DNA of 64,000 bases from Pectobacterium wasabiae CFBP 3304 (GCF_001742185.1 NZ_CP015750.1:1550001-1614000); one strand, 5' to 3'. Positions 46,105-54,865 are shown, numbered from the stretch's first letter. Notes: generated by a model not told the origin, from the letters alone. Translations and numbers: made by a program.

Positions 46105-46121
46105 GCTGACATCGTTTCAGC
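46105..46121. promoter_or_regulatory. KdgR-like palindrome in the DUF4432/avtA region
   Basis: GCTGACATCGTTTCAGC is a near-perfect palindrome that shares the CATCGTTTCAG core of the KdgR box before kdgK. It lies about 200 bases upstream of the DUF4432 gene and 180 before avtA. The left half has GAC where KdgR sites have GAAA, so it is a weak candidate. Confidence 0.35.
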
Positions 46122-46301
46122 AAAATAAATCGTGCTGCCAAAAAATCATTTCTTCTTTCGTTGCGCATCAGAGATTAATCCTGAAATTTAAGTTGGTTTC
46201 GATATAAAAAATTACGAGATTGTTTTTTGACCACATTGCACCCTATTAGCGCAAGCGCTATGGTTGCCGCTAACCTGTGTACGACCACTGATAAATAAAC
46301 T

Positions 46302-47552
46302 ATGAACTTTTCTCTTTTCGGCAAGAAATTCACGCGCCACGCTGGCATAACCCAATTAATGGACGACCTGAACGAAGGGCTGCGCACGCCAGGCGCAATC
46401 ATGCTGGGGGGCGGTAATCCGGCGCACATTCCAGAGATGGATAGCTACTTCAAACAGCTATGTCAGGATATGCTGGAACAAGGGAAACTAACGGAAGCGC
46501 TATGCAACTACGACGGCCCACAAGGTAAGGATACGCTGCTTAATGCGTTGGCCGAACTCCTGAGTAATGAATTAGGCTGGCAGATTGGACCACAGAATAT
46601 TGCGCTGACAAATGGCAGCCAGAGTGCATTTTTCTACTTATTTAACCTATTTGCTGGTCGCCACAGCGATGGCAGCCTGAAAAAGGTGCTGTTTCCGCTG
46701 ACGCCGGAATATATCGGCTATTCGGATTCCGGGCTGGACGAAGACATGTTCGTTTCCGTTCGGCCACAGATCGAACTGTTGCCTGAAGGACAATTTAAAT
46801 ATCACGTCGATTTTGATCATCTGTCGATTACCGATGATATCGGGCTAGTTTGCGTATCCCGCCCGACCAACCCGACCGGTAACGTGCTGACCGACGATGA
46901 ACTGATGCGTCTGGATATTCTGGCGCAGCAGCACAAGGTTCCCCTGCTGATTGATAACGCCTATGGCGTGCCTTTCCCCGGCATCATTTTTAGCGATGCC
47001 ACGCCGCTGTGGAACCCAAATATCATCCTGTGCATGAGCCTATCCAAGCTGGGGCTGCCCGGATCGCGCTGCGGTATCGTGATTGCGGATGAAAAGGTGA
47101 TTTCAGCGATCGGCAACATGAACGGCATCATTAGTTTGTCTCCAGGTGCAGTCGGCCCCGCGCTGGCGCATGAGATGATTCAGCGTGGCGATCTGCTGCG
47201 CTTATCTAATGACGTCATACGCCCGTTCTACCAGCAGCGCGTGACGGAAACCATCGCAATTATTCGCCGCTACCTGTCGCCCGAACAGTGCCTGATTCAT
47301 AAACCGGAAGGCGCGATCTTCCTATGGCTGTGGTTCAAAGAGTTACCTATCACGACGGAAGTGCTGTACCAGCGCCTGAAAAAACGCGGAGTCCTCATGG
47401 TGCCGGGTCACTATTTCTTCCCCGGTCTGGAGCAGGAATGGCCACACGCTCATCAGTGCATGCGCATGAACTATGTGCCGGAGCCGGAAAAAATCGAACG
47501 TGGTATTGCGATTCTGGCGGAAGAAGTCGAAAAGGCGATACAGGAAGGCTAA
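46302..47552 (+). CDS. avtA: Valine-pyruvate aminotransferase AvtA
   Basis: AvtA transfers the amino group between valine and pyruvate (alanine formation), a PLP enzyme in the cytoplasm. The 416-residue protein follows E. coli AvtA: RHAGITQLMDDLNEGLRTPGAIMLGGGNPA, NYDGPQGKDTLLNAL, CVSRPTNPTGNVLTDDE, DNAYGVPFPGIIF, and the PLP lysine in CMSLSKLGLPGSRCG. The C-terminus ends near VPEPEKIERGIAILAEEV as expected. Confidence 0.96.
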   Translation: MNFSLFGKKFTRHAGITQLMDDLNEGLRTPGAIMLGGGNPAHIPEMDSYFKQLCQDMLEQGKLTEALCNYDGPQGKDTLLNALAELLSNELGWQIGPQNIALTNGSQSAFFYLFNLFAGRHSDGSLKKVLFPLTPEYIGYSDSGLDEDMFVSVRPQIELLPEGQFKYHVDFDHLSITDDIGLVCVSRPTNPTGNVLTDDELMRLDILAQQHKVPLLIDNAYGVPFPGIIFSDATPLWNPNIILCMSLSKLGLPGSRCGIVIADEKVISAIGNMNGIISLSPGAVGPALAHEMIQRGDLLRLSNDVIRPFYQQRVTETIAIIRRYLSPEQCLIHKPEGAIFLWLWFKELPITTEVLYQRLKKRGVLMVPGHYFFPGLEQEWPHAHQCMRMNYVPEPEKIERGIAILAEEVEKAIQEG

Positions 47553-47589
47553 TTCGCCGCTGACAGATCTCCATTACGCTGAACACGAT

Positions 47590-47626
47590 TGGGGCAAAGG
47601 AACAACTGCCCCACCATTTTTGTTTT
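47590..47626 (+). terminator. Probable avtA terminator
   Basis: GGGGCA (47591-47596) pairs with TGCCCC (47607-47612), and a TTTTTGTTTT run follows shortly after. It lies about 38 bases past the avtA stop. Confidence 0.55.
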
Positions 47627-47843
47627 GCCACCCGCTTTCGTCCATCCACGATGGCACTGCCAAAGCCAAACACTCCCTCTCTTTGTCCTCCCTCTCTGCT
47701 GGTAGCTAATAATTGATAACGATGATTATTTTTCTCACACTAAATCGATAAAAACTTTTATTTTCATCTGATTAATAGTTAATTCATTTAAAAGAGATGG
47801 GGATCTCACAATCTTAAGGAAAACTTTCAGCATCACTGCGCAT

Positions 47844-47863
47844 TCTGCGCAACTTCTTGCTCA
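47844..47863 (+). promoter_or_regulatory. Upstream activating repeat 1 of hcp
   Basis: TCTGCGCAACTTCTTGCTCA contains the dyad TGCGCAA-N4-TTGCTCA. An identical 20-base copy lies 71 bases downstream. It is about 160-180 bases before the predicted sigma-54 start point, a typical place for an enhancer-binding protein. Confidence 0.65.
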
Positions 47864-47914
47864 CTTTTTGGTGGAAATCACTGTTTGCGCAATGGATGCC
47901 GTTTTTTCGCGAGG

Positions 47915-47934
47915 TCTGCGCAACTTCTTGCTCA
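47915..47934 (+). promoter_or_regulatory. Upstream activating repeat 2 of hcp
   Basis: This is an exact second copy of the 20-base dyad at 47844-47863, about 90-105 bases before the predicted start point. A further TTGCGCAA palindrome lies between the two copies near 47885. Confidence 0.65.
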
Positions 47935-47995
47935 AATTTGGCTTAAGGAAAATATGACTTAAGTAATTTACTAGCAAAAACAACAAGATAAAAAT

Positions 47996-48011
47996 TGGCA
48001 TGCAGATTGCT
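47996..48011 (+). promoter_or_regulatory. Sigma-54 promoter of hcp
   Basis: TGGCATGCAGATTGCT matches the sigma-54 consensus TGGCACGNNNNTTGCW at all but one position, with the GG and GC elements at the exact -24/-12 spacing. The predicted start is near 48022, about 40 bases before the hcp ATG. Sigma-54 control of T6SS hcp genes is known in Pectobacterium and Vibrio. Confidence 0.75.
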
Positions 48012-48060
48012 ATACAGAACGTGAAGTCACTAATTCCGTTCAACAACAAGGATCAATACC

Positions 48061-48579
48061 ATGCCAACTCCATGCTATATCAGCATCGAAGGAAAAACTC
48101 AGGGCAACATTACTGCGGGTGCTTTCACCTCTGACTCTGTCGGCAACATCTACGTGGAAGGCCACGAAGACGAAATGCTGGTTCAGGAATTCAAGCACAT
48201 CGTCACCGTACCAACCGACCCGCAGTCCGGCCAGCCATCCGGTCAACGCGTACACAAGCCGTTTAAATTCACCGTCGCACTGAACAAAGCGGTGCCGCTG
48301 CTGTACAACGCGCTGTCTACTGGTGAAATGCTGCCGACCACAACCCTGAAGTGGTATCGCACCTCGGTGGAAGGCAAGCAGGAACACTTCTTCTCTACCA
48401 TCCTGACCGATGCCACCATCGTGGATATCGACTGCAAAATGCCACACTGTCAGGACCCGGCTAAGCTGGACTACACCCAACTGATTGAAGTCTCGCTGGC
48501 TTACCGTAAAATCGACTGGGAGCACACTGTCGCCGGGACCTCAGGCTCCGACGACTGGCGTGTGCCGGTTGAAGCTTAA
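48061..48579 (+). CDS. hcp: Type VI secretion system tube protein Hcp
   Basis: Hcp stacks as hexameric rings to form the inner tube that the T6SS fires, and carries some effectors in its lumen. The 172-residue protein has the family features MPTPCYISIEGKTQGNITAGAF, EGHEDEMLVQEFKH, PFKFTVALNKAVPLLYNALSTGE and a complete ending TSGSDDWRVPVEA, so it is not an extended Hcp-toxin. No other T6SS structural gene (vgrG, tssBC) is in the window, so this is an orphan hcp copy. It has a sigma-54 promoter and its own terminator. Confidence 0.96.
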   Translation: MPTPCYISIEGKTQGNITAGAFTSDSVGNIYVEGHEDEMLVQEFKHIVTVPTDPQSGQPSGQRVHKPFKFTVALNKAVPLLYNALSTGEMLPTTTLKWYRTSVEGKQEHFFSTILTDATIVDIDCKMPHCQDPAKLDYTQLIEVSLAYRKIDWEHTVAGTSGSDDWRVPVEA

Positions 48580-48592
48580 TCGCTCTGTCTTC

Positions 48593-48618
48593 AACCCGGC
48601 CACCGTGCCGGGTTTTTG
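48593..48618 (+). terminator. hcp terminator
   Basis: AACCCGGC-CACCGT-GCCGGGTT is a perfect 8-bp stem followed by TTT, 13 bases after the hcp stop. Confidence 0.85.
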
Positions 48619-48816
48619 CCTGAAAGCGGTGTGGGCAGACGCAGACCCCCACTCAGGTATTGCAGTGACGGGTATTGCAGTAAGCAGGATAGCGACATGC
48701 CGCTCTGGGGAGATCCGGTGCGTGCGGTAGCCATGTCGGCGCTGAAGAGTCCTCTTCTCATAAATGATGTTAATATCTCTATAAATCAGCCTACAATTTC
48801 CCTAAGGTAAAATAGA
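48619..48816. other. GC-richer spacer after hcp, possible gene scrap
   Basis: This stretch has a composition unlike the AT-rich genes that follow. It contains a direct near-repeat GGTATTGCAGTGACG / GGTATTGCAGTAAGC and an open frame reading MPLWGDPVRAVAMSALKSP without an obvious homologue. It may be a leftover of a lost effector gene; this is inference. Confidence 0.3.
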
Positions 48817-49188
48817 GTGCATGCTGGAAATGTTTTTATAAATAACCGAACAAAAGAAATTAATAATGCCTTGAACAATAATGACCCAAGCATAAATGAA
48901 TTAATTGGTGGAGTTGGGGATCTTTTTTCATCTCCTTATAAAAGAGAAGTTATTGCTGATAGTGATACTATCCAAGTCTTATGGGATTTATTATTTAACG
49001 TATTTAATCAGAGCAATGATAATAATACTAAATTCGATGCAATTAGTACAATGTGTGATATCTATATATATCAATCCAATATAGGATTGTCGCTAAATTT
49101 AAATAAAATAAAGCAGTGGAGGGAAGATTTACAGACAACGGCTTCCTCAGAGATACTCGACTGCATTGATGATATCTTATCGATGTAA
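48817..49188 (+). CDS. Small AT-rich hypothetical protein, orphan immunity candidate
   Basis: I do not recognise this gene. The 123-residue frame starts with GTG (48817) and the start is uncertain, as no good ribosome site precedes it; it may be 5'-truncated. The protein is acidic and probably all-helical (EINNALNNNDPSINELIGGVGDLF, IQVLWDLLFNVFNQ, ILDCIDDILSM), with spacing reminiscent of HEAT-type helices. It is the first gene behind hcp and shares the low GC of the following genes, which is typical of transferred immunity genes. Confidence 0.5.
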   Translation: MHAGNVFINNRTKEINNALNNNDPSINELIGGVGDLFSSPYKREVIADSDTIQVLWDLLFNVFNQSNDNNTKFDAISTMCDIYIYQSNIGLSLNLNKIKQWREDLQTTASSEILDCIDDILSM

Positions 49189-49289
49189 TTATTATTTTGT
49201 ATAAATATTCGTGCCAACAAAGGAAAGGCAATTTTCAACCTCATTAATTTATTATTTTAATATTTACGCCCCTAGAAAGAGAGAGTAAG

Positions 49290-49829
49290 ATGATACGTTC
49301 TTTTCTGCTGCTGTTATGCATGAGCGTTACTAATTATGTAAACGCCAATGAACTTAAAATGGCGGGTGCATTTCGTGTTTTTTCGATAGATAATAAAAGA
49401 ATATCTAGCGTACTTAATTATGAAGACTACCAATACAATCCTTCCTATTCCCCTTCAGGATCCAATCTTTATAACACTGGGTTTGAGATCATCCTCCCTG
49501 ATGGCATAACAAAGAAGGGTTATCTGGTTATTCACTCTGCGAAAACAAACAATATACTATATAGAGGTTATTATTCCGACAAAAAATCTATTATTTTTGA
49601 TGCCGATGACAGACTGCTTGATCAAGAAGGATTGGATTTTCTCAGAATAGAGTACTTTGATTTTGATAAAAAATTTATTTATGTATGTGAGCAACAGAAG
49701 GTATTTAAACTATGGGTTGCGGGATCAATTTCTACCATTACTATTTTATCTGCCGAAAAACCGGATGAAGAAGTTGACGGTTTCACATATTGTTACGAGG
49801 CTAATATCTATAAAAAAATTAACAGATAA
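49290..49829 (+). CDS. Secreted hypothetical protein, periplasmic immunity candidate
   Basis: The 179-residue product has a signal peptide (MIRSFLLLLCMSVTNYVNA) and a mature domain that looks beta-rich (AFRVFSIDNKRISSVLNYEDY, GFEIILPDGITKKGYLVIHSAK) with two Cys (YVCEQQKV and TYCYEAN) that could form a disulfide. AAGAGAGAGTAAG lies before the ATG. A periplasmic product in a T6SS-linked array suggests immunity against a cell-wall, membrane or lipid-targeting effector. I know of no named family for it. Confidence 0.65.
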   Translation: MIRSFLLLLCMSVTNYVNANELKMAGAFRVFSIDNKRISSVLNYEDYQYNPSYSPSGSNLYNTGFEIILPDGITKKGYLVIHSAKTNNILYRGYYSDKKSIIFDADDRLLDQEGLDFLRIEYFDFDKKFIYVCEQQKVFKLWVAGSISTITILSAEKPDEEVDGFTYCYEANIYKKINR

Positions 49830-49946
49830 TTATATTCTAAATAATTTTAGTTTCAGGCAGGTAGCAAGCTAACGAGGGAAATAACCACGAATACACTCGG
49901 TTAAAATATTATGTTAAAATGGCATAAAAAACTATAGTGAGTTGAT

Positions 49947-50216
49947 ATGAAAGATGATTTTCATCCACCGATAGATTTAACTAAATCTCCAGTGAGAAAT
50001 AAAGAAGACATTGTAAAGTTGATCAATTTCTTGGCCAATGACGTAAGAGAAAACCCCAATGAATGGCAAAACAATGATCTTCCACGTTATTTAGAGGCGA
50101 TGGCATCCTGGATTGAAGATATGGATGGATTTTATACAAACATGAATAGGCCAGAACCTAATATTGATTGGGCCGGCTTGGCTGACGTATTGCAAGCTGC
50201 AAAAGTGTATGAATAA
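49947..50216 (+). CDS. Small acidic DUF7660-like protein, immunity candidate
   Basis: The 89-residue acidic protein reads NKEDIVKLINFLANDVRENPNEWQNNDLPRYLEAMASWIEDMDGFY and ends WAGLADVLQAAKVYE. I recall this pattern (helix, ENP-EW, LEA-WIEDMDGFY, VYE end) as the DUF7660 family of small proteins often found beside polymorphic toxins; the assignment is from memory. No membrane segment or signal peptide, so cytoplasmic. Confidence 0.65.
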   Translation: MKDDFHPPIDLTKSPVRNKEDIVKLINFLANDVRENPNEWQNNDLPRYLEAMASWIEDMDGFYTNMNRPEPNIDWAGLADVLQAAKVYE

Positions 50217-50381
50217 TTTGATAGCCTCTTCTGGCACAAGAGGTGCTCACGGGGCAGTAAGGATGAGTCAGTGTGATCCTAGCTTATCAATTACAGATGG
50301 CGCGATGCAACGGGGTATAGACCAAAATCAGACGGTAGATTTCTACTTCCTACAAAACCTGTAAAGCTTGGGAGATAATAA

Positions 50382-51089
50382 GTGAAATCGATTCTTTGGG
50401 ATCTTTCTGGCTTCAATATTTCTATGAAGAGTCAGTATGCTGACATTTATGCATTAGAGAGAGATATCAGAAAAAATTTTGGCAGTAGTAACTTTAGTGA
50501 AATGGACTCGTTAGATTGGTTTTTATCAGATAAGATCACCGGTCAAACTTCATTTTTATTACTAACCATTCCATCGGTTTTAAAAGAATCATTCGATAAT
50601 CCCAGTATTGACATCAACTCTCTTTCTAGCATTAACCTATCTGACTGCGTTCATGATTTCTCATCTAATGTTTCAATACAAAACGAAGCGACTTACTTTA
50701 TTAAAAATGATGAATTACTTGTTACCTCTACTACCTCACTAATCTTTTATAAAGTATTGATATCGGATGAACTCTATTTTTTTCTAGATGAAGATCTTAC
50801 ATATCAAGGTTTCTTATTGACTAATGCTACTAGCCATATTGATGGATATGAAAAATCATTTGATGATGAAAAATTCAAACATCTTTTACTAAAAATGTTT
50901 TATTTTTGCAATCAAGAAGCCTACGACGCAATGGATCATATGGATAACCATTATTTATCAATGATGAACCAATTGGAGAAAGACTGCTACGACCATCAAT
51001 ATGATGATGTAAGAGTATTGCAAATACTTGATTTTATAAAAAACATTAAAGATATATTTTATGATATAGAGACAGATACAACATGGTAG
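50382..51089 (+). CDS. Hypothetical acidic protein in the immunity array
   Basis: I do not recognise this 235-residue protein. It starts with GTG preceded by GGAGATAATAA. It is acidic and mixed alpha/beta, with a helical C-terminus (LLLKMFYFCNQEAYDAMDHMDNHY). The next gene begins inside its last codons (ATGGTAG), so the two are translationally coupled. It is cytoplasmic by lack of signal peptide. Position and composition suggest an immunity role, unproven. Confidence 0.6.
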   Translation: MKSILWDLSGFNISMKSQYADIYALERDIRKNFGSSNFSEMDSLDWFLSDKITGQTSFLLLTIPSVLKESFDNPSIDINSLSSINLSDCVHDFSSNVSIQNEATYFIKNDELLVTSTTSLIFYKVLISDELYFFLDEDLTYQGFLLTNATSHIDGYEKSFDDEKFKHLLLKMFYFCNQEAYDAMDHMDNHYLSMMNQLEKDCYDHQYDDVRVLQILDFIKNIKDIFYDIETDTTW

Positions 51090-51565
51090 ATGAACTGAAA
51101 ATAAAGTGGCTTGAAAATAAATTGCCAGGTCTGGATTTAGTCATTTTTGAATCAGGAGCGGTGCAACATATAGATATAAGTTTCATTGAGGATAATTCGT
51201 TATTACATTCTTTTAAAAAAGAATATTCTATATCATATGGAAAAACGTCAACACTCAGTAAAATTATTAGCGAACACGATGAAATATGGTCAGAAATTCA
51301 GATAAATAATAGATTAGTGGTGAATGAAAAAAGTATTTTCCTGTGTGGTGAAGGAGAAATGGGCAATGAAGGGTTTATTGTCAAAACAGATATAAACAAT
51401 AACATTAAAATGATTATTTACTCAACAACATCTAATCCATTCATAGAGATAATCAAGAAAAATAACAGCCTTTATTTTAAATCAACATCTAATTTTTATG
51501 TTGTTATTGATCTGCTTTCTGAAAACATTACAATCTGCAACGAGGATGTTTTCAACAAAAAATAG
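51083..51565 (+). CDS. Hypothetical protein coupled to the preceding gene
   Basis: This 160-residue, mainly beta-rich cytoplasmic protein (GLDLVIFESGAVQHIDISFIEDN, FLCGEGEMGNEGFIVKTDINNNI, YFKSTSNFYVVIDLLSENITICNED) overlaps the upstream gene by seven bases. I know no family for it. The next gene starts eight bases downstream, so the three genes at 50382-52011 look like one transcription unit. Confidence 0.6.
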   Translation: MVDELKIKWLENKLPGLDLVIFESGAVQHIDISFIEDNSLLHSFKKEYSISYGKTSTLSKIISEHDEIWSEIQINNRLVVNEKSIFLCGEGEMGNEGFIVKTDINNNIKMIIYSTTSNPFIEIIKKNNSLYFKSTSNFYVVIDLLSENITICNEDVFNKK

Positions 51566-51573
51566 ATATTTAT

Positions 51574-52011
51574 ATGAAAAAAACGATTGAATTAGCATCA
51601 ACATACGGTGAGGCAAAGAGGCTGGATATCGATTTATCTAAGTGCATCTCTGCTATAAATAACTTTGGCTACTTTTCTTCAGATGAATTAATTTGTTTCC
51701 TACAGGAATACAATGGGCTACAAGGGTATCATTCTGCTTATAAAAACAATGATGGAATGAGTAAGCTTTTCTATATAAACCCCGAAAAAGCGATGACTGA
51801 AATATATAAAGATCAGGTTGAAGACTATGAGAAAATAACACAATGCTCACTATTCCCTATAGGTGAATGCGATAATGGGCACATTATTCTAATGTATGGT
51901 AATGGCGCTATATATGGCGTTTTTGATGAATGTGTTTATAAATACGGTCAGGATATAGAGTCTTGTTTTGATGCTCTGATTAATGGAAAAGAAGAAATTA
52001 GTATTAGTTAG
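51574..52011 (+). CDS. SUKH-3-like immunity protein
   Basis: This 145-residue protein shows the SUKH (SMI1/KNR4-like) pattern: ELICFLQEYNGLQG, FYINPEKAM, YEKITQCSLFPIGECDNGHIILMYGNGAIYGVFDECVYKYG, then a C-terminal helix with ALINGKEE. The SUKH superfamily is one of the commonest immunity families of bacterial polymorphic toxins and neutralises nuclease toxins. No matching toxin lies next to it. The family call is by motif recognition. Confidence 0.72.
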   Translation: MKKTIELASTYGEAKRLDIDLSKCISAINNFGYFSSDELICFLQEYNGLQGYHSAYKNNDGMSKLFYINPEKAMTEIYKDQVEDYEKITQCSLFPIGECDNGHIILMYGNGAIYGVFDECVYKYGQDIESCFDALINGKEEISIS

Positions 52012-52194
52012 ACATGTAAACAGGAAGCTATCCCGTAGATACATGTCAGCCAGCACACTCTCCGCCCCTACAGATGTTTACAAGAAAAACGCCTCTGATA
52101 GACTTAAACAGATTGGCGATAAATCATCTTTCAACGATGAGTTTAGCAATATATCTTTATATAAAATAATAGGTTTTTATTTTAAGGTAGAAAA

Positions 52195-52800
52195 ATGAAA
52201 GATTTAGATGAAATTAGGGATGAGTTTGAAAAAATAAATTCGTCGTCCCTTTATTTTTTAGAGAAATTCCGTAACGATGTGAAGGTAACGACAACTAAAG
52301 AGAAGATAAGTAAGGGAAAATTGATTAACTTCAGACCTTTTGAGGCAGAAAGATTCGGTTTTAAGCCAGGTAAAGAATTAACGTCCCTTCCAGCAAGAAA
52401 AAAAGATATTCAAGTTTGGCAATTTGATTCAGAAGGAAGAGTTGTTCTGGTTGAAAGATTTGGCTCAACTGGGTCGATTCAATATAGCGATTTTTACTTT
52501 TATTCTACCTCTGTTGTTAGAATCATTGGTTTTTACAATGTGAATTATTTAGCGTTTATTATAGATGTTTTTTTTGATAATGGGAAAGTTATCAAAGAAC
52601 TGAGTTATGGTAAATTTGGCTCAAGCGTTTCAAATTATAATTACAGCGGTGATATGCTGGTTGATATTATTGTGCATGAAAAAGAGCATGATCATACGGA
52701 TTTCTCTACTCATAGTATTTCATTCTTTTATGAGCATGGCGATTTGAAATCAATAATGAAGAAGTATCCTAATGGTTATTCCGAGCAGCGTTATCCATGA
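52195..52800 (+). CDS. Hypothetical protein at the end of the immunity array
   Basis: I do not recognise this 201-residue protein. A ribosome site AAGGTAGAAAA precedes the ATG. It has a helical start and a beta-rich centre (IQVWQFDSEGRVVLVERF, FYFYSTSVVRIIGFYNVNYLAFIIDVFFDNGK) with no signal peptide. It ends 65 bases before dppF, marking the end of the AT-rich island. The 180-base spacer before it (52012-52194) contains GC-richer sequence that may be a gene scrap. Confidence 0.6.
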   Translation: MKDLDEIRDEFEKINSSSLYFLEKFRNDVKVTTTKEKISKGKLINFRPFEAERFGFKPGKELTSLPARKKDIQVWQFDSEGRVVLVERFGSTGSIQYSDFYFYSTSVVRIIGFYNVNYLAFIIDVFFDNGKVIKELSYGKFGSSVSNYNYSGDMLVDIIVHEKEHDHTDFSTHSISFFYEHGDLKSIMKKYPNGYSEQRYP

Positions 52801-52822
52801 TGAGTTTAATAAGGTTAAAGCC

Positions 52823-52852
52823 ATAAACCCCCACGCTTCAACAGCGTGGGGG
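52823..52852 (-). terminator. dpp operon terminator
   Basis: CCCCCACGC-TTCAACA-GCGTGGGGG is a perfect 9-bp stem; on the minus strand TTTATGG follows. It lies 13 bases past the dppF stop and may also end the convergent array transcript. Confidence 0.75.
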
Positions 52853-52864
52853 CTCAGAGGTAAG

Positions 52865-53875
52865 TTAGGCGACTGCGGTGCCCTGTTCGTCCTGATCGAC
52901 GGCGAAGCAGGCAACCTGCTGTTCACCGTAGGTTTTCAACTGCGGCTGGAACTGCGTACAGGTGCTGAAGCAGCGCTGACAGCGGGCATTAAACGCACAG
53001 CCCGGCGGTGGATTCAATGGGCTAGGCAACTCACCGGTCAGCTTGATGCGCTCGCGGCGTAAATCTGGGTTCAGACGCGGCGTCGCGGAAAGTAGCGCCT
53101 GCGTATAAGGATGGCGCGGATTGTTGAAAATGGCATCTTTACTGCCTTTCTCAACACAGCGGCCCAGATACATCACCATCACTTCATCAGCAATATGTTC
53201 AACCACAGACAGATCGTGCGAGATGAAGACATAAGACAGCCCCATATCCTGCTGCAAGTCCATCATCAGATTCAACACCTGCGCACGCACCGACACATCC
53301 AGCGCCGAAACCGGTTCATCAGCAATCACCACGTCCGGGTCCAGCATCAACCCACGGGCAATGGCAATACGCTGACGCTGGCCGCCGGAGAACATATGCG
53401 GGTAGCGGTCATAATGCTCTGTTTTCAGCCCCACTTTCGCCATCATCGCCAGTGCTTTTTCACGGCGCTCTGCTTTCGACAGCTCAGTGTTGATCTGGAG
53501 TGGTTCTTCCAGGATCTGGCCAACTTTCTTACGCGGATTCAGCGATCCGTAAGGATTCTGGAAAACGATCTGGATCTTTTGGCGACGCAACTTCTGCGCT
53601 TCAGGATCCGGTTTCAGCAGATCCTGCCCCTGATAGTACAGTTCGCCCTCTGACGGGGTTTCGATCATCGTTAGCAGGCGACCCAGCGTAGATTTTCCAC
53701 AGCCCGATTCCCCCACCACCGCCAGCGTTTTACCGCGTTCCAGCGTAAAGGACACGCCATCAAGCGCTTTCACCATCCGCTCCGGCGCAAAAAAACCCTT
53801 TTTCACCGGATAGTGTTTTTTCAAATCGATCGCATGCAGTAAGTACGGCTGCGATGTGGCATTCAGTTCACTCAT
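52865..53875 (-). CDS. dppF: Dipeptide ABC transporter ATP-binding protein DppF
   Basis: DppF is one of the two ATPases of the DppBCDF dipeptide importer on the inner membrane. The 336-residue protein has Walker [10 protein letters not shown], signature [14 protein letters not shown], Walker [13 protein letters not shown] and the C-terminal oligopeptide-transporter domain with Cys residues that may hold an iron-sulfur cluster ([17 protein letters not shown]). Length equals E. coli (334). Its start overlaps the dppD stop by four bases. Confidence 0.97.
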   Translation of the reverse strand: MSELNATSQPYLLHAIDLKKHYPVKKGFFAPERMVKALDGVSFTLERGKTLAVVGESGCGKSTLGRLLTMIETPSEGELYYQGQDLLKPDPEAQKLRRQKIQIVFQNPYGSLNPRKKVGQILEEPLQINTELSKAERREKALAMMAKVGLKTEHYDRYPHMFSGGQRQRIAIARGLMLDPDVVIADEPVSALDVSVRAQVLNLMMDLQQDMGLSYVFISHDLSVVEHIADEVMVMYLGRCVEKGSKDAIFNNPRHPYTQALLSATPRLNPDLRRERIKLTGELPSPLNPPPGCAFNARCQRCFSTCTQFQPQLKTYGEQQVACFAVDQDEQGTAVA

Positions 53876-54852
53876 AGGGTTGGCCTCCCCGCATCATCCA
53901 GCGGTGTATGACATTTCACCTGACGACCAGGAATATCGCGCAGCCCAGGTTCTTCCTGACGGCAGCGGTCCTGTGCATAGGGGCAGCGTGGGTTTAACAG
54001 ACAGCCGTTCGGGCGATCGTATTTACCCGGCACCACGCCCGGCAGCGATGCCAGACGGGCTTTATCCACCGCAAACTCCGGCAGCGCACGCAACAGCGCC
54101 TGAGTGTACGGATGACGGGGAGCACGGAAAATATCCGCCGCTTTACCCGATTCCACCACCTGTCCGGCATACATCACGATGATGTGGTGTGCCGCTTCAG
54201 CCACCAGCGCCAGATCGTGCGTAATCAGGATCAGCGCCATGTTCTCGCGCTGCTGCAATTCAAGTAGCAGTTCGATAATCTGCGCCTGAATGGTCACATC
54301 CAGCGCCGTGGTGGGTTCGTCCGCAATCAACAGCTTTGGTCGACAGGCAATCGCCATCGCGATCATCACACGCTGGCTCATCCCACCGGAAAGCTGGTGT
54401 GGATACACGTCAAGGCGCGAAGCCGGATCGGGGATACCGACCAGCGTCAGCAGGTCAATCGCACGCTGACGACGCGTTTTGCGGTTACCGCCCTGATGCA
54501 CCTTGATGGCTTCCATGATCTGGTAACCGACGGTGTAACACGGGTTCAAACTGGTCATCGGGTCCTGGAAAATCATTGCGACTTCCGACCCCACCAAATT
54601 ACGCCGTTCTTTCTCAGAAATTTTCGTTAAATCACGCTGGTTAAATTCCAGCTTGTCGGCCATCACCTTGCCGGGGTAATCAATCAATCCCATAATCGCC
54701 AGCGAGCTGACGGATTTACCGGAGCCGGATTCCCCGACGATACCGACGACCTGACCTTGTTCAACCTGGTAGCTGATACGATCGACCGCACGAAACGGCA
54801 GACCTTCATCACCAAAGTGAACCGACAGTTTATCTACATTGAGCAACGCCAT
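53872..54852 (-). CDS. dppD: Dipeptide ABC transporter ATP-binding protein DppD
   Basis: DppD is the second ATPase of the dipeptide importer. Walker [13 protein letters not shown]-loop [10 protein letters not shown], signature [14 protein letters not shown], Walker [13 protein letters not shown] and the Cys motif [14 protein letters not shown] are all present. I chose the start at 54852 ([16 protein letters not shown]) because it gives 326 residues, as in E. coli (327); an upstream ATG at 54897 lies inside dppC and adds 15 unrelated residues. Confidence 0.96.
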   Translation of the reverse strand: MALLNVDKLSVHFGDEGLPFRAVDRISYQVEQGQVVGIVGESGSGKSVSSLAIMGLIDYPGKVMADKLEFNQRDLTKISEKERRNLVGSEVAMIFQDPMTSLNPCYTVGYQIMEAIKVHQGGNRKTRRQRAIDLLTLVGIPDPASRLDVYPHQLSGGMSQRVMIAMAIACRPKLLIADEPTTALDVTIQAQIIELLLELQQRENMALILITHDLALVAEAAHHIIVMYAGQVVESGKAADIFRAPRHPYTQALLRALPEFAVDKARLASLPGVVPGKYDRPNGCLLNPRCPYAQDRCRQEEPGLRDIPGRQVKCHTPLDDAGRPTL

Positions 54853-54865
54853 CTCTCTACCTCTA

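Noticed and set aside
47844..47934. Two identical 20-base direct repeats as a possible CRISPR
   Set aside because: Only two copies, unit is a dyad at enhancer distance from a sigma-54 promoter, no spacer array and no cas genes.
48616..48810. Open frame MPESGVGRRR... after hcp
   Set aside because: Overlaps the hcp terminator, lacks a ribosome site and has no recognisable domain; kept only as a possible scrap.
49947..50216. Antitoxin of a type II toxin-antitoxin pair
   Set aside because: No DNA-binding motif and no adjacent small toxin; the sequence fits a DUF7660-type immunity protein better.
51983..52198. 71-codon frame between the SUKH-like gene and the last array gene
   Set aside because: It starts inside the SUKH-like gene without a ribosome site; its content is unlike the neighbours and may be a remnant, not a gene.
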